Positions 17,015 through 26,088 of a DNA stretch of 64,000 nucleotides are shown in pieces. The stretch lies in the NCBI RefSeq assembly GCF_000758685.1, contig NZ_CP009286.1:4184501-4248500 (forward strand), in the 5' to 3' direction. The stretch comes from Paenibacillus stellifer. Its GTDB lineage: Bacteria > Bacillota > Bacilli > Paenibacillales > Paenibacillaceae. Positions within the stretch are counted from its first letter, which is position 1, and each line of letters begins with the position of its first letter. The notes below the pieces were generated by a model. It did not search any database and had not been told where the DNA came from. It saw nothing but the letters and a program-made list of their open reading frames with translations. The translations under genes and the position numbers were made by a program.

Positions 17015-17611
17015 TTGAGTAAAAAAGGAACGTCCTTCCTGATTCTTGCTGTATTGACGATCGTTCTTGCGGGCTGTGCCGCTTCACCGGAGATCGCATC
17101 TGAAGGTCCGAATGCCGAGGTGGCAGGGTCACCTAATCCTGTAACGGAAGCAGGCCCGTCCGTCCAGCCTTCGAATGAGAGCGCTACGTCCGCCAATCCT
17201 TCCGCAGAAGCAGAAGCGTCAATCAAGCCGCTGGATAAAGAGAAGCCGCCGCTGCCGCTCATCCGGTCGGGAGAGACGGATCTTTCCATGTACCAAAGTA
17301 CCTATTGTTGGGGCTCGATGTGCGCCGATTATATCGGAGCGGAGGAACAGCTAAAAGGGAAGACGCCGAACGTTCTTCCGGCCGGTGCAGTCGTTGAGGT
17401 CCGGTTCCCTTACGATCCGGCTCCGTCTAGTGTGAGGCTGATGCAGTATAAAAGCGGGAGCATCACGGAGATTCCGCTGTCCGATGGGACTTTTCATGCG
17501 CCGGACGAGCCGGGGGTTTACGCCTACAGCGTCTCGGCATTCTGGGGCTTGGAGGACGGCGTAACCTCACTGGGCGATACCATGGTCGTCTTCTCAATTG
17601 AAGTAAAATGA
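17015..17611 (+). CDS. Hypothetical lipoprotein
   Basis: The 198-residue protein starts at a TTG (17015) with AAAGGAGGTGGAG upstream. It has a lipoprotein signal (SFLILAVLTIVLAGC) whose cysteine would be lipidated, so it should be anchored on the outer face of the membrane. A Pro/Ser/Glu-rich spacer follows (roughly residues 22-75), then a small beta-rich domain holding STYCWGSMCADY, in which two cysteines could form a disulfide. The C-terminal half (PGVYAYSVSAFWG) resembles immunoglobulin-like folds. No function is recognised. It stands alone between divergent and convergent neighbours. Confidence 0.75.
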   Translation: MSKKGTSFLILAVLTIVLAGCAASPEIASEGPNAEVAGSPNPVTEAGPSVQPSNESATSANPSAEAEASIKPLDKEKPPLPLIRSGETDLSMYQSTYCWGSMCADYIGAEEQLKGKTPNVLPAGAVVEVRFPYDPAPSSVRLMQYKSGSITEIPLSDGTFHAPDEPGVYAYSVSAFWGLEDGVTSLGDTMVVFSIEVK

Positions 17612-17632
17612 AAAATGAATTCAGAGAACGAA

Positions 17633-17674
17633 AAAGAACCTTCACTTCCGCGAGCGGATTTGAAGGTTCTTTCT
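17633..17674. terminator. Terminator between the lipoprotein gene and the zinc-ribbon gene
   Basis: AAAGAACCTTCA pairs with TGAAGGTTCTTT around a TCCGC-GAG-CGGA hairpin, with T-rich sequence after it on the plus strand and A-rich sequence before it. It may act in both directions. Confidence 0.75.
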
Positions 17675-17705
17675 ATGTAACCACCCAAAGCAAGCTACGC
17701 CTGCC

Positions 17706-17915
17706 TTAGGAAGATGCATGCAGATGCGTCATTTCCTGTGCCATATCTTCGCCGCAGAACAAGTCGTCCAGCGAGCTCAGAGTGCCGTCTTCTTCAACCT
17801 GATAGACCGACATTTTTTCGCCATTTACCGTCAGTTCAATAAAGCAGCCCCAGCAGTAAAATTGATGGGAACCGATTTTGCCGATATCCTTGGAACCGCA
17901 GTTTGGACACTTCAT
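17706..17915 (-). CDS. Small zinc-ribbon protein
   Basis: The 69-residue protein starts MKCPNCGSKDIGK and continues with FYCWGCFIEL: two CxxC knuckles (CPNC and CWGC) about 17 residues apart, enough for one zinc site. The rest is acidic and ends EMTHLHASS. ATG at 17915 is preferred over 17921 because AGGTGG is 7 bases upstream. It lies 11 bases after the PRC-barrel gene and is probably cotranscribed with it. Function is unknown. Confidence 0.7.
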   Translation of the reverse strand: MKCPNCGSKDIGKIGSHQFYCWGCFIELTVNGEKMSVYQVEEDGTLSSLDDLFCGEDMAQEMTHLHASS

Positions 17916-17926
17916 ATACATTCCAC

Positions 17927-18448
17927 CTATCCGTTAACGATATTAATATTCTTTTCCAGTTTTTCTTCACTTAATGCGGGAACCAGCAGATTGTCCGTTC
18001 TTGCGGACATTTCCGGCACACAAGGCAGCCATCTTCGGCCTTCCATCAAGTCAGTTACCAGCCCGTCGCTAATTTCGAAGGCTATTATTGTGTTTCCCAT
18101 CTTTTGGTCAAAATAAACATCCGACACCTTACCGAGTATCGTTCCGGCTTCCGTCACGACCTCAAGATCCTTCAGTCTGTTCTTCCCCTCAAGAAAGGTA
18201 TGGGGTATGCTGTCTGCGTCCACCTTGCGAATAGACTCCTCATTCTGTATCATCACGGCATCCTCGCCGTATGCGACAATGTCTTCCCATGCCACAACTT
18301 TCACATGACTGCTGAAGAAAGATTTGCTTTCCAGTTCAATACCCGTAATTTTCCATGTTGAATCGACAATGCAATCGACGATCTTGCCTACATCCTTGCC
18401 TTCCTCGACTCCAATCACATTCAGTCCGATAAACTCCTGGATTCTCAT
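17927..18448 (-). CDS. PRC-barrel domain protein
   Basis: The 173-residue protein is built of two PRC-barrel-like halves: residues 1-80 (MRIQEFIGLNVIGVEEGKDVG with VDCIVDSTWKITGIELE) and 88-160 (LKDLEVVTEAGTILGKVSDVYFD). These small beta-barrels bind RNA or protein partners in several families. No catalytic motif is seen. GAGGAG precedes the ATG. It is likely in one unit with the cysteine desulfurase gene upstream and the zinc-ribbon gene downstream. The precise role is not known. Confidence 0.8.
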   Translation of the reverse strand: MRIQEFIGLNVIGVEEGKDVGKIVDCIVDSTWKITGIELESKSFFSSHVKVVAWEDIVAYGEDAVMIQNEESIRKVDADSIPHTFLEGKNRLKDLEVVTEAGTILGKVSDVYFDQKMGNTIIAFEISDGLVTDLMEGRRWLPCVPEMSARTDNLLVPALSEEKLEKNINIVNG

Positions 18449-18548
18449 GGTGTCAAATCTCCTCGTTTATAAGATGGAGCCCAGAAAGGAGCAACCTTCT
18501 ATGGTAAATGAAAGAAAGGAGCAAGCATGCTCCCGGCGACAAAAGACT

Positions 18549-19694
18549 CTAGTCTTTAGTACGCAGCCGTTTCATGATGGTTTCAATTTTTCGGGAAACA
18601 AGTTCCATTTCTTCAGTAGTATTACCCAAACCGCTGCTGAATCGAATCGCAGAATCCAAATATTTATCCGGAAGCGCCATCGCCTTCAGCACATGGGAGA
18701 TTTCAAGCGATCCCGAGGTGCATGCCGAGCCGCTGGAAGCCGCGATTCCCTCCATATCGAGATTCATCAGCATGACGTCCGTTTGTACTCCCGGGAAGCT
18801 GATGTTCACGATATGCGTCAGTCCGTGCCCGGAATTTCCGTTCAGATGGTACGCGTCCTTCCCGATTCCCGCGTCCAGTCCGTCCAGCAAGGTGGAACGC
18901 AGCTTCAAAGCCTCCGCATGCCGTCCCTCCAGTCCGCGGACCGCAAGCTCCACAGCCTTCGCGAAGCCGGCCGCGCCTGCCAGACTTTCCGTTCCGGCCC
19001 GGCGGCCTCGTTCCTGCAGACCTCCGAACAGCCGGGGATGCAGCGGAGCGCCGCGGCGGATGTACAGGCCGCCAATGCCTTGGGGACCGTTGATTTTATG
19101 CGCGGTGAAGCTCATATAGTCCACCGGCAGCTCTGACAGCTTGATCGGAATCGAGCCGAGCGCCTGTACAGCATCCACGTGAAAGAGTACTCCGCGCTCT
19201 CTAGCGACCGCCCCGATTTCACGGATTGGCTGAATTGTCCCTACTTCATTATTAGCCATCATTACGCTGATCAATACGGTATTGTCCCGTATAGCCGAAG
19301 CAATGTCCTCTGGCGACACCCGGCCTGTCCCGTCCACAGGCACATAGGTAATCTGGAAGCCTTCCTTCTCAAGCTGTTCGCAGGCATGAAGCACGGCATG
19401 GTGCTCGATAGCCGTCGTAATGATATGGCCTCCTTCACGTCCCGAGACAGCGCCGAACAGTGCCAGATTGTCGCTCTCCGTCCCTCCCCCGGTAAAAATC
19501 CACTCATCGGGCGCACAGCCCAAAGAGGCGGCGATGGAATCGCGCGCCCCGTTCAAGGTCTTCTTGGCGGCCCGTCCGAACGCATGGACGCTCGAAGCGT
19601 TGCCGTACTGCTCCGTCATAATGCTCAGCATGACCGCGGCCACCTCCGGATGCACCGGCGTCGAGGCGGCGTGGTCCAAATAGATCGGTCTCAT
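18549..19694 (-). CDS. iscS: Cysteine desulfurase, IscS/NifS family
   Basis: The PLP enzyme removes sulfur from cysteine and passes it to partners such as the tRNA thiolase MnmA (gene at 24810). It has 381 residues. The PLP lysine is in SFTAHKING (K200), the pyridine-binding aspartate segment is FHVDAVQALG near 172, and the persulfide cysteine is in SSGSACTSGSLE (C325). In Bacillus the gene order is cymR-iscS(yrvO)-mnmA. Here about 4.5 kb of accessory genes separate it from cymR, although the functional link remains likely. The exact paralog name (yrvO type) is inferred from synteny. Confidence 0.92.
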   Translation of the reverse strand: MRPIYLDHAASTPVHPEVAAVMLSIMTEQYGNASSVHAFGRAAKKTLNGARDSIAASLGCAPDEWIFTGGGTESDNLALFGAVSGREGGHIITTAIEHHAVLHACEQLEKEGFQITYVPVDGTGRVSPEDIASAIRDNTVLISVMMANNEVGTIQPIREIGAVARERGVLFHVDAVQALGSIPIKLSELPVDYMSFTAHKINGPQGIGGLYIRRGAPLHPRLFGGLQERGRRAGTESLAGAAGFAKAVELAVRGLEGRHAEALKLRSTLLDGLDAGIGKDAYHLNGNSGHGLTHIVNISFPGVQTDVMLMNLDMEGIAASSGSACTSGSLEISHVLKAMALPDKYLDSAIRFSSGLGNTTEEMELVSRKIETIMKRLRTKD

Positions 19695-19966
19695 TTCTTA
19701 TTCACTGTCCTTCTATCCGTATGAAGACCGGCAAGCGCGTCATTTCCGTATGACGTCTCCCGGTCTGTACATGTCGCTATTGATATGTACGGCGCCGCTG
19801 CAAAGCGGGCAGCCGCTGAATAACCGCTCCGTTATTTTAACATATCTGCTTCATAATTGTTCGTCAAAAATTTGGTTTTTCACAATTTTTTTAACCACAT
19901 TCGCTTTTATTTATTCACTCGCCGAATTATAGGCCCTCATGTCCCCCTCGGGCGAACTTCCGATCA

Positions 19967-21433
19967 TCAATTCGAGTACAAATACGCCGTTGGAATCACA
20001 TCTTTCGGCACACTGGGACTGGACCAGGAGAGGCGGACAGTCGCGTTGGCTGGATCTCCTCCATTGAAGTAGTCCAGGCAGAGCGTGTAATAATTGCCTT
20101 GTTCAAGCGTAATGACGGCTGTTCGCTCCGCCGTGCCGTGTACTGTCCAGTCATCGATCAGCAGCTTGCCGTCCACCCATAACCGAACGCCGTCCGAAGC
20201 ATTTGTATACAGCGTATATGTTTCGGCAAACGGCGGACGAAGATACCCTCTCCAGCGGACGGACATTTCCCATTTTCCGGTAGGCGTGCTCTTTTTCCAG
20301 TCGTAATCGACCTTCGGGACAACCTTGGTCAGCTTCAGCGTGCCGAAATTCCGGTCCAGATAATATTGGCCGATAAGACCGTCTCCGGTGGAAGTGTCCG
20401 CCGCGTTCAACTGGGCCACCTCGGGATTGGCATCCTGTCCCCGGCTCACAGCGTACGGATCGGTATAAACCTTGCGGATTGCAGCATCCGTATTCTTCTG
20501 TGCGAGCAGCTTGCCCCAGTCCATGAACCAGGCGTAGAGCGGCTGACGGGTCCGCATCCGGGTCATATCCGGCAAAATATCGCACTCCGTAATGGCCATC
20601 AGCTTGCCTTGTCCGATCTGCTGCAGCTCGAAATAATGATCCAGCTTATAATCGCCGCCGTAAATATCTTTGCCAAGTACGTCCGCACGGTCATGACCGA
20701 CGTAATAAGCCGCGGCATCTGTGGCCGGGTTGTTCGCATTCGGGCTCCACACCCAGAGCAAATTATCCAGGCCGTGAACAATCACGTACCGGTCATACAT
20801 GATCTCCCAGAGCTCCGCGTAGCGTGTCTTCTGCCCCCACCAGAACCAGCCGCCGTTCATTTCATGATACGGCCGCCACAGCACCGGCACACCTTCGTCC
20901 CGCAATTGCTTGAGGTACTGAGCCACCGAGTCGATATCAGCAAGCAGAGATGTGTTAAGCGCTGTTCCAGGCGTAATAATCTGGGCGAATTCATCCTCCG
21001 TCGTCGAACGCTGGACCATGTTCCATGTCTGGGATGCACCGGGATAAGCCGCATGGTAGGTAGCCGTGATAGCGCCTCCATTTTTGTGCCAATCCAGACA
21101 GGCATTGACCACATTCTGCCGCTGGGCCGCCAGCTGCTCCGGCGTCTGCCCCGTAATCCCGCCGAATTCGACACCTTTGATCGAAGGATAGATGCCGGTC
21201 TTCTGCTTGAGACTCTCCGCGTACGTGTACGGAGCCTCTAAATATTCATGCTGGCCGGTCAGCAGCCCTTTCTTCTGCAGATCGTACAACCGGTTCAGCA
21301 GCACGCGTGCGGCGTCTGATACGCCAGGATTCGCGGGTGACGTGATGAGTTCAAGATAGTTCGCCTGCCACTGCGCATCCGAAATCAACCGGGACGCGGC
21401 TTCCAGCAGACGTTCAGCTGTTCTGTTTTCCAC
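19967..21433 (-). CDS. Glycoside hydrolase family 26 protein with C-terminal PA14 domain
   Basis: The 488-residue protein is probably a beta-mannanase. The GH26 barrel spans about 20-330, with the acid/base glutamate in LWRPYHEMNGGWFWWG near 200 and the nucleophile in MAITECDILPD near 285. A PA14 domain follows (GLIGQYYLDRNF near 350; NASDGVRLWVDGKLLIDDW near 420), likely to bind sugars. GTG at 21433 has GGAAGGTGA upstream. No signal peptide is seen with any start, which is odd for a mannanase. Other GH26 specificities remain possible. Confidence 0.85.
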   Translation of the reverse strand: MENRTAERLLEAASRLISDAQWQANYLELITSPANPGVSDAARVLLNRLYDLQKKGLLTGQHEYLEAPYTYAESLKQKTGIYPSIKGVEFGGITGQTPEQLAAQRQNVVNACLDWHKNGGAITATYHAAYPGASQTWNMVQRSTTEDEFAQIITPGTALNTSLLADIDSVAQYLKQLRDEGVPVLWRPYHEMNGGWFWWGQKTRYAELWEIMYDRYVIVHGLDNLLWVWSPNANNPATDAAAYYVGHDRADVLGKDIYGGDYKLDHYFELQQIGQGKLMAITECDILPDMTRMRTRQPLYAWFMDWGKLLAQKNTDAAIRKVYTDPYAVSRGQDANPEVAQLNAADTSTGDGLIGQYYLDRNFGTLKLTKVVPKVDYDWKKSTPTGKWEMSVRWRGYLRPPFAETYTLYTNASDGVRLWVDGKLLIDDWTVHGTAERTAVITLEQGNYYTLCLDYFNGGDPANATVRLSWSSPSVPKDVIPTAYLYSN

Positions 21434-21537
21434 CGTAATCACCTTCCTTTTTGCTTCATCATATGACAAGCCGTGCCCCAAGGGCACGGCACTAGCAGCA
21501 AGAAGGCGGAATTATTGAAACATAACTTTTTCCCGGA

Positions 21538-22170
21538 TCAAACAAGCTTGACTTGGTAGAAGACCGTATCCCAGTAAAAATTATTTCCTTTCCACACCTC
21601 ATTCGCCGCCGGGAACTGTACTACACAGGTATGGGGCAAATTATAATCGTCATGCCATAATCTAGCTTCATTCGCATAGTTAACCACAAGCAGCGCGAAA
21701 TCTCCCTTTACCTTGTCCTGAAGAATCTGTTCCAGCTCGATAATTTCATTCCGTTCACCGCCGACCCTTACAAAGAGGATGGATTTGCTACTCTGCAGAC
21801 GTTCCAGCATCCGCGTTGTCCTCCTGTCGGTCCTTTCCCTGAATTCAGGATAAGCGGCGGATAAGTCAGCCGGAGTATTATGCTCAATGCTGAAGTCATG
21901 AGCCGACACCAACCCATATTCACGGTCCCGGACCAGGTAGTTGACATGATGGTAATCCAGGCCTTCAGCGATCAAATTTTCAGGCTCCATATAACTGTCA
22001 AACTCGTTACGTAAAACCTTGTTGATGTGGGACAGCCCGTAGCTGTACATCCAGTCAAACGGACCGCTCTCCTTCCGGAGTCCGGCACGTTTAAGCTGCG
22101 TTGCGGTTAGACAAGTACATCCCAGGCTGAACACGGCATCATAAGTTCTCCGCAGTTCCTTAAGGTGCAT
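21538..22170 (-). CDS. DUF1796 putative papain-like cysteine peptidase
   Basis: The 210-residue protein begins with the DUF1796 hallmark FSLGCTCLTATQLKR then SGPFDWMYSYGLSHI (residues 14-50), which holds the proposed catalytic cysteine (C18 or C20 region). A later DYHHVNY segment near 75 and SAHDFSIEHN near 90 may supply the histidine. No signal peptide or membrane segment is present. It lies 104 bases upstream of the GH26 gene on the same strand. Activity has not been established for this family as far as I know. Confidence 0.8.
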   Translation of the reverse strand: MHLKELRRTYDAVFSLGCTCLTATQLKRAGLRKESGPFDWMYSYGLSHINKVLRNEFDSYMEPENLIAEGLDYHHVNYLVRDREYGLVSAHDFSIEHNTPADLSAAYPEFRERTDRRTTRMLERLQSSKSILFVRVGGERNEIIELEQILQDKVKGDFALLVVNYANEARLWHDDYNLPHTCVVQFPAANEVWKGNNFYWDTVFYQVKLV

Positions 22171-22349
22171 AACAATCCCACTCCCTTGATAGTTTCTGAG
22201 TTAGCTTATGTCCGCTTGGATGGGATCGTATAGGTGGATGAAGTCTGATCTGGCTGGGTCAAGGCGGGTAACCTGTGTAGCGGAAATTTCAAATTCAGGC
22301 ATTGTTAAAATAACTGGCTCACCGGAGGTGTGCCAGCAGAGTCCATGAA

Positions 22350-23270
22350 TTATTTAACCTCTTTCTCGATGGCAGTCATTCGCTTCTCAAGCGCAGCAAT
22401 AGTCTCCTTATTCCCGGCGATTAGGGTCAGGAAGTTTGTTCGCATCCGGCTGAAGACCATGGCTGCCTCTTCACGGGTAATCCCCGCTCCCGGCCGCGTG
22501 CCGTCAAAATAACCGTTGTCCTGCATTTCTTTCCAAGCTGTCTCCGCCCACTTGCTTACTTGTTCAATATCCCGTTCTGCCACGCTGCCCACATCCCCTT
22601 TTGATTTGGAAAATTTGGCCTTCAGCTCTTCAACCGTTCCGGCATATTCATTAAGATCCGGCAGCCCCGACACGCCTGCCACTGCGCGCCCGCCCGCCGG
22701 GCGATAACCTCCGGATTGACCGTCGCTGTACTGCCAAAAATCCCAGCGGGACCACGCCGCAACATCCGTCGGCGGCTGTGTACTGTACCGGGCAACCCAT
22801 AGCGGGTACTTGCCGATAGCCTCCGTGAAATTAGCCGCGAATGAATTCCCGGTGTATACAATCGGCCGGATGCCGGTCAAACGCTCGATTTCCGCCAGGA
22901 AGGCAGCGGCAACGGCGCTGATTTGCGCCTTGCTCAGCCCGCTCTTATTGTCCTCGTAATCCATGACCGGCGGCAGGTCCATAACAGCGATGCCACCGGC
23001 CGACTGGATGGCCGCATAGAAATTAGCTGCCTCCACCTTCGCTGCCGCCTCGCTCGCCGCATTTACGAAATGGTAAGGACCAACCAGAACTCCGGCCGCC
23101 CGGGCTGCCTTGACGTGGCCCGGAAAAGTGCTGTCCTTGTAGGTTGATCCCTCGCTCGCTTTGAGAAAAGCAAAACGGATCCCATCTCCCTTGACCTTCA
23201 TCCAATCCACTACGCCGTTATGATGCGAAATGTCGATGCCTTGCGCATTATTACTGTTCCTTGCTTGCAT
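22350..23270 (-). CDS. GH25 lysozyme with SLH-like C-terminal segment
   Basis: The 306-residue muramidase cleaves peptidoglycan. The catalytic barrel runs to about residue 200, with GIDISHHNG near 10 (first catalytic Asp), PVMDYEDN near 103 (DxE pair) and WDFWQYSD near 170. The C-terminus holds a single segment like an S-layer homology repeat (WAETAWKEMQDNGYFDG, then ITREEAAMVFSRM) and a short coiled coil (NKETIAALEKRMTAIEKEV). There is no signal peptide, as in phage endolysins. ATG at 23270 is chosen with AAAGGA 10 bases upstream. Prophage origin is plausible, but no other phage genes are present. Confidence 0.88.
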   Translation of the reverse strand: MQARNSNNAQGIDISHHNGVVDWMKVKGDGIRFAFLKASEGSTYKDSTFPGHVKAARAAGVLVGPYHFVNAASEAAAKVEAANFYAAIQSAGGIAVMDLPPVMDYEDNKSGLSKAQISAVAAAFLAEIERLTGIRPIVYTGNSFAANFTEAIGKYPLWVARYSTQPPTDVAAWSRWDFWQYSDGQSGGYRPAGGRAVAGVSGLPDLNEYAGTVEELKAKFSKSKGDVGSVAERDIEQVSKWAETAWKEMQDNGYFDGTRPGAGITREEAAMVFSRMRTNFLTLIAGNKETIAALEKRMTAIEKEVK

Positions 23271-23764
23271 AAGGCTCACATCCTTTCATTGATAGTACAT
23301 GCAGCTTAAACGGCAATGGCTTGGACTAAAGCCGGCTGATTGTTCGTTTCTAACATGAAACAAGAGGGATAGCAGCTATAAATAGCATTTTGGACTCGGG
23401 GTCTAATTTTTAGATTGGAAAATAAGGCAGAGGCCGCTGCGCAATTGTCTCTATGCTCGTAAGCAGTTTGCGAAAAAATGTCCTCCCCAAAGATTTTGAG
23501 GAGGACATTTTTACTCGAATTATATGCTGATCCTCAACGCTCTCTTGCCTCTCTGGCTTCTTATATAGATCCCCCACATTTTGGAGGATTTTAGAAGTTA
23601 GTAGCGAAACTATAGATGAGCAAATTTGCGACTATTCCTTTTTTAATAGTGAGATCCGGATCGATACAACCTCTTGCCCGAATAGCCCAGGATATCCTTG
23701 TCACGATCCGTAGTGCACGACGGACGGATGACATATATATACGGATGATAGGGAGCTGTTCGTC
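23271..23764. other. Gene-free stretch between the lysozyme gene and spo0E
   Basis: No gene is seen in these 494 bases. It contains an orphan terminator-like hairpin at 23474-23512 and AT-rich sequence at about 23590-23660. No clear promoter for spo0E could be picked. Confidence 0.5.
23474..23512. terminator. Orphan symmetric terminator-like hairpin
   Basis: AAAAATGTCCTCC and GGAGGACATTTTT form a 13-bp perfect stem with A and T runs at the two ends, so it could act on either strand. No gene ends nearby on either strand. It may end a small RNA or be a relic. Confidence 0.6.
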
Positions 23765-23923
23765 TTGGAAGAGGTTATTCTGAGAATCGAAGAACTCCGG
23801 TTGGAATTGAACAAATTAGCAACGTATAGATTACTCTCCGATCCGGAGTTAATTGACGCTAGTCAACGATTAGACGAGTTGCTTAACCAGTACCAAAGAA
23901 TGCTTCAGCTTAGAAACGCATAA
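23765..23923 (+). CDS. Spo0E-family sporulation regulatory phosphatase
   Basis: This 52-residue protein starts at TTG with GGGAGC 8 bases upstream. It is an all-helical Spo0E-like aspartyl phosphatase, which dephosphorylates Spo0A-P and delays sporulation. Two helices are visible: IEELRLELNKLATYRLL and the signature DPELIDASQRLDELLNQY, with the SxxLDxLLxxY pattern at about residues 33-43. The length is typical for the family. A good terminator follows 10 bases after the stop. Several paralogs usually exist per genome, so I give no locus-specific name. Confidence 0.85.
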   Translation: MEEVILRIEELRLELNKLATYRLLSDPELIDASQRLDELLNQYQRMLQLRNA

Positions 23924-23933
23924 CAGCAAAAAG

Positions 23934-23972
23934 GGACCTGCAGCGCATTTGGCTGCAGGTCCTCATATTTTT
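23934..23972 (+). terminator. Terminator downstream of the Spo0E gene
   Basis: GGACCTGCAG and CTGCAGGTCC form a 10-bp perfect stem with a 9-base loop, followed by TCATATTTTT. Confidence 0.85.
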
Positions 23973-24160
23973 AGCGGTAACACGGAACTTCAACCGATCC
24001 CGATAATATTTGGGTCGGTAACTAGACGAAACCAGATGAAGACTCGGGCACTGTTCAAGCAAGCGACCAGGAAATCGGCGTCGGTGATACAAAGCAAAAT
24101 GGCCCACCAGCCGAAGCCAGTAGGCATTTTTGAAGCAATCGCGCAGGTACTTCCACCACG

Positions 24161-24580
24161 TTAAATATAAAACATATAATTATCCGTGTGCGTCTCTTCC
24201 TTAAAGGTGATCAGGTTGGATAAGGTCGTGGAGTCCAGCACATCGGCGATGCTGTCGCGGATGCGCAGCCACAGGTCACGCTTGGCCGGGTCATCTTCCT
24301 CGGTGAAATCCACCGGAGAAATCGGACCTTCCAGCACGCGGATAATATCTCCGGCTGTGATGCTGTCGGCTTCGCGGGAAAGTACATAACCGCCATAAGC
24401 GCCCCGGATGCTCTTGACCAGGCCGGCATTGCGAAGCGGAGCAATAAGCTGCTCCAGGTAATGCTCGGACAAGCCGTTCTTCTCGGCGATGCTCTTCAAC
24501 GATGTCGGACCTTCGCCGAATCTGGCGGCAAGCTCCATCATAATAGTTAATCCATATCGGCCTTTTGTCGATATTTTCAA
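24161..24580 (-). CDS. cymR: Rrf2-family regulator, probable CymR cysteine metabolism repressor
   Basis: The 139-residue winged-helix protein begins MKISTKGRYGLTIMMELA and continues with SLKSIAEKNGLSEHYLEQLI (recognition helix region) and SIRGAYGGYVLSRE (wing). The three iron-sulfur cysteines found in IscR and NsrR are absent, as in CymR, which acts with CysK to repress cysteine and sulfur uptake genes. It starts at TTG with AAAGAGGTG upstream. It is divergent from mnmA, and the nearby iscS supports the CymR call. Upstream DNA (24600-24690) is AT-rich with TATACT and TATAAT boxes. Confidence 0.88.
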   Translation of the reverse strand: MKISTKGRYGLTIMMELAARFGEGPTSLKSIAEKNGLSEHYLEQLIAPLRNAGLVKSIRGAYGGYVLSREADSITAGDIIRVLEGPISPVDFTEEDDPAKRDLWLRIRDSIADVLDSTTLSNLITFKEETHTDNYMFYI

Positions 24581-24713
24581 AGGGACACCTCTTTCAATAT
24601 TATAGCTGGGTATAGTATAATTAGTAGTTGGTCAAAACAGTAATATCTAAAAAATCAGCGTATTCCGATGACCGCTCTTGAATTTATGTTAACATATTCG
24701 AAGGCTGATTTGA

Positions 24714-25928
<1,215 letters not shown>

Positions 25929-25956
25929 ACCGAGTTAAGCATAAGACGATAAACAT

Positions 25957-26006
25957 AAGGTGTCCAGCAAGCCGAGAAACACAGCGGCTTGCCGGACACC
26001 TTTTTT
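25957..26006 (+). terminator. Terminator downstream of mnmA
   Basis: AAGGTGTCC-A-GCAAGCCG pairs with CGGCTTGC-C-GGACACCTT, followed by TTTTTT. It lies between convergent mnmA and rarA. Confidence 0.88.
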
Positions 26007-26088
26007 AGTAATGCGCGATGAAACGGCGGGACAGGCTTGAGCAGACTGAAGCGGAAGCAGGCGGATTGAATCCTGCCGCAAAGTCCGT

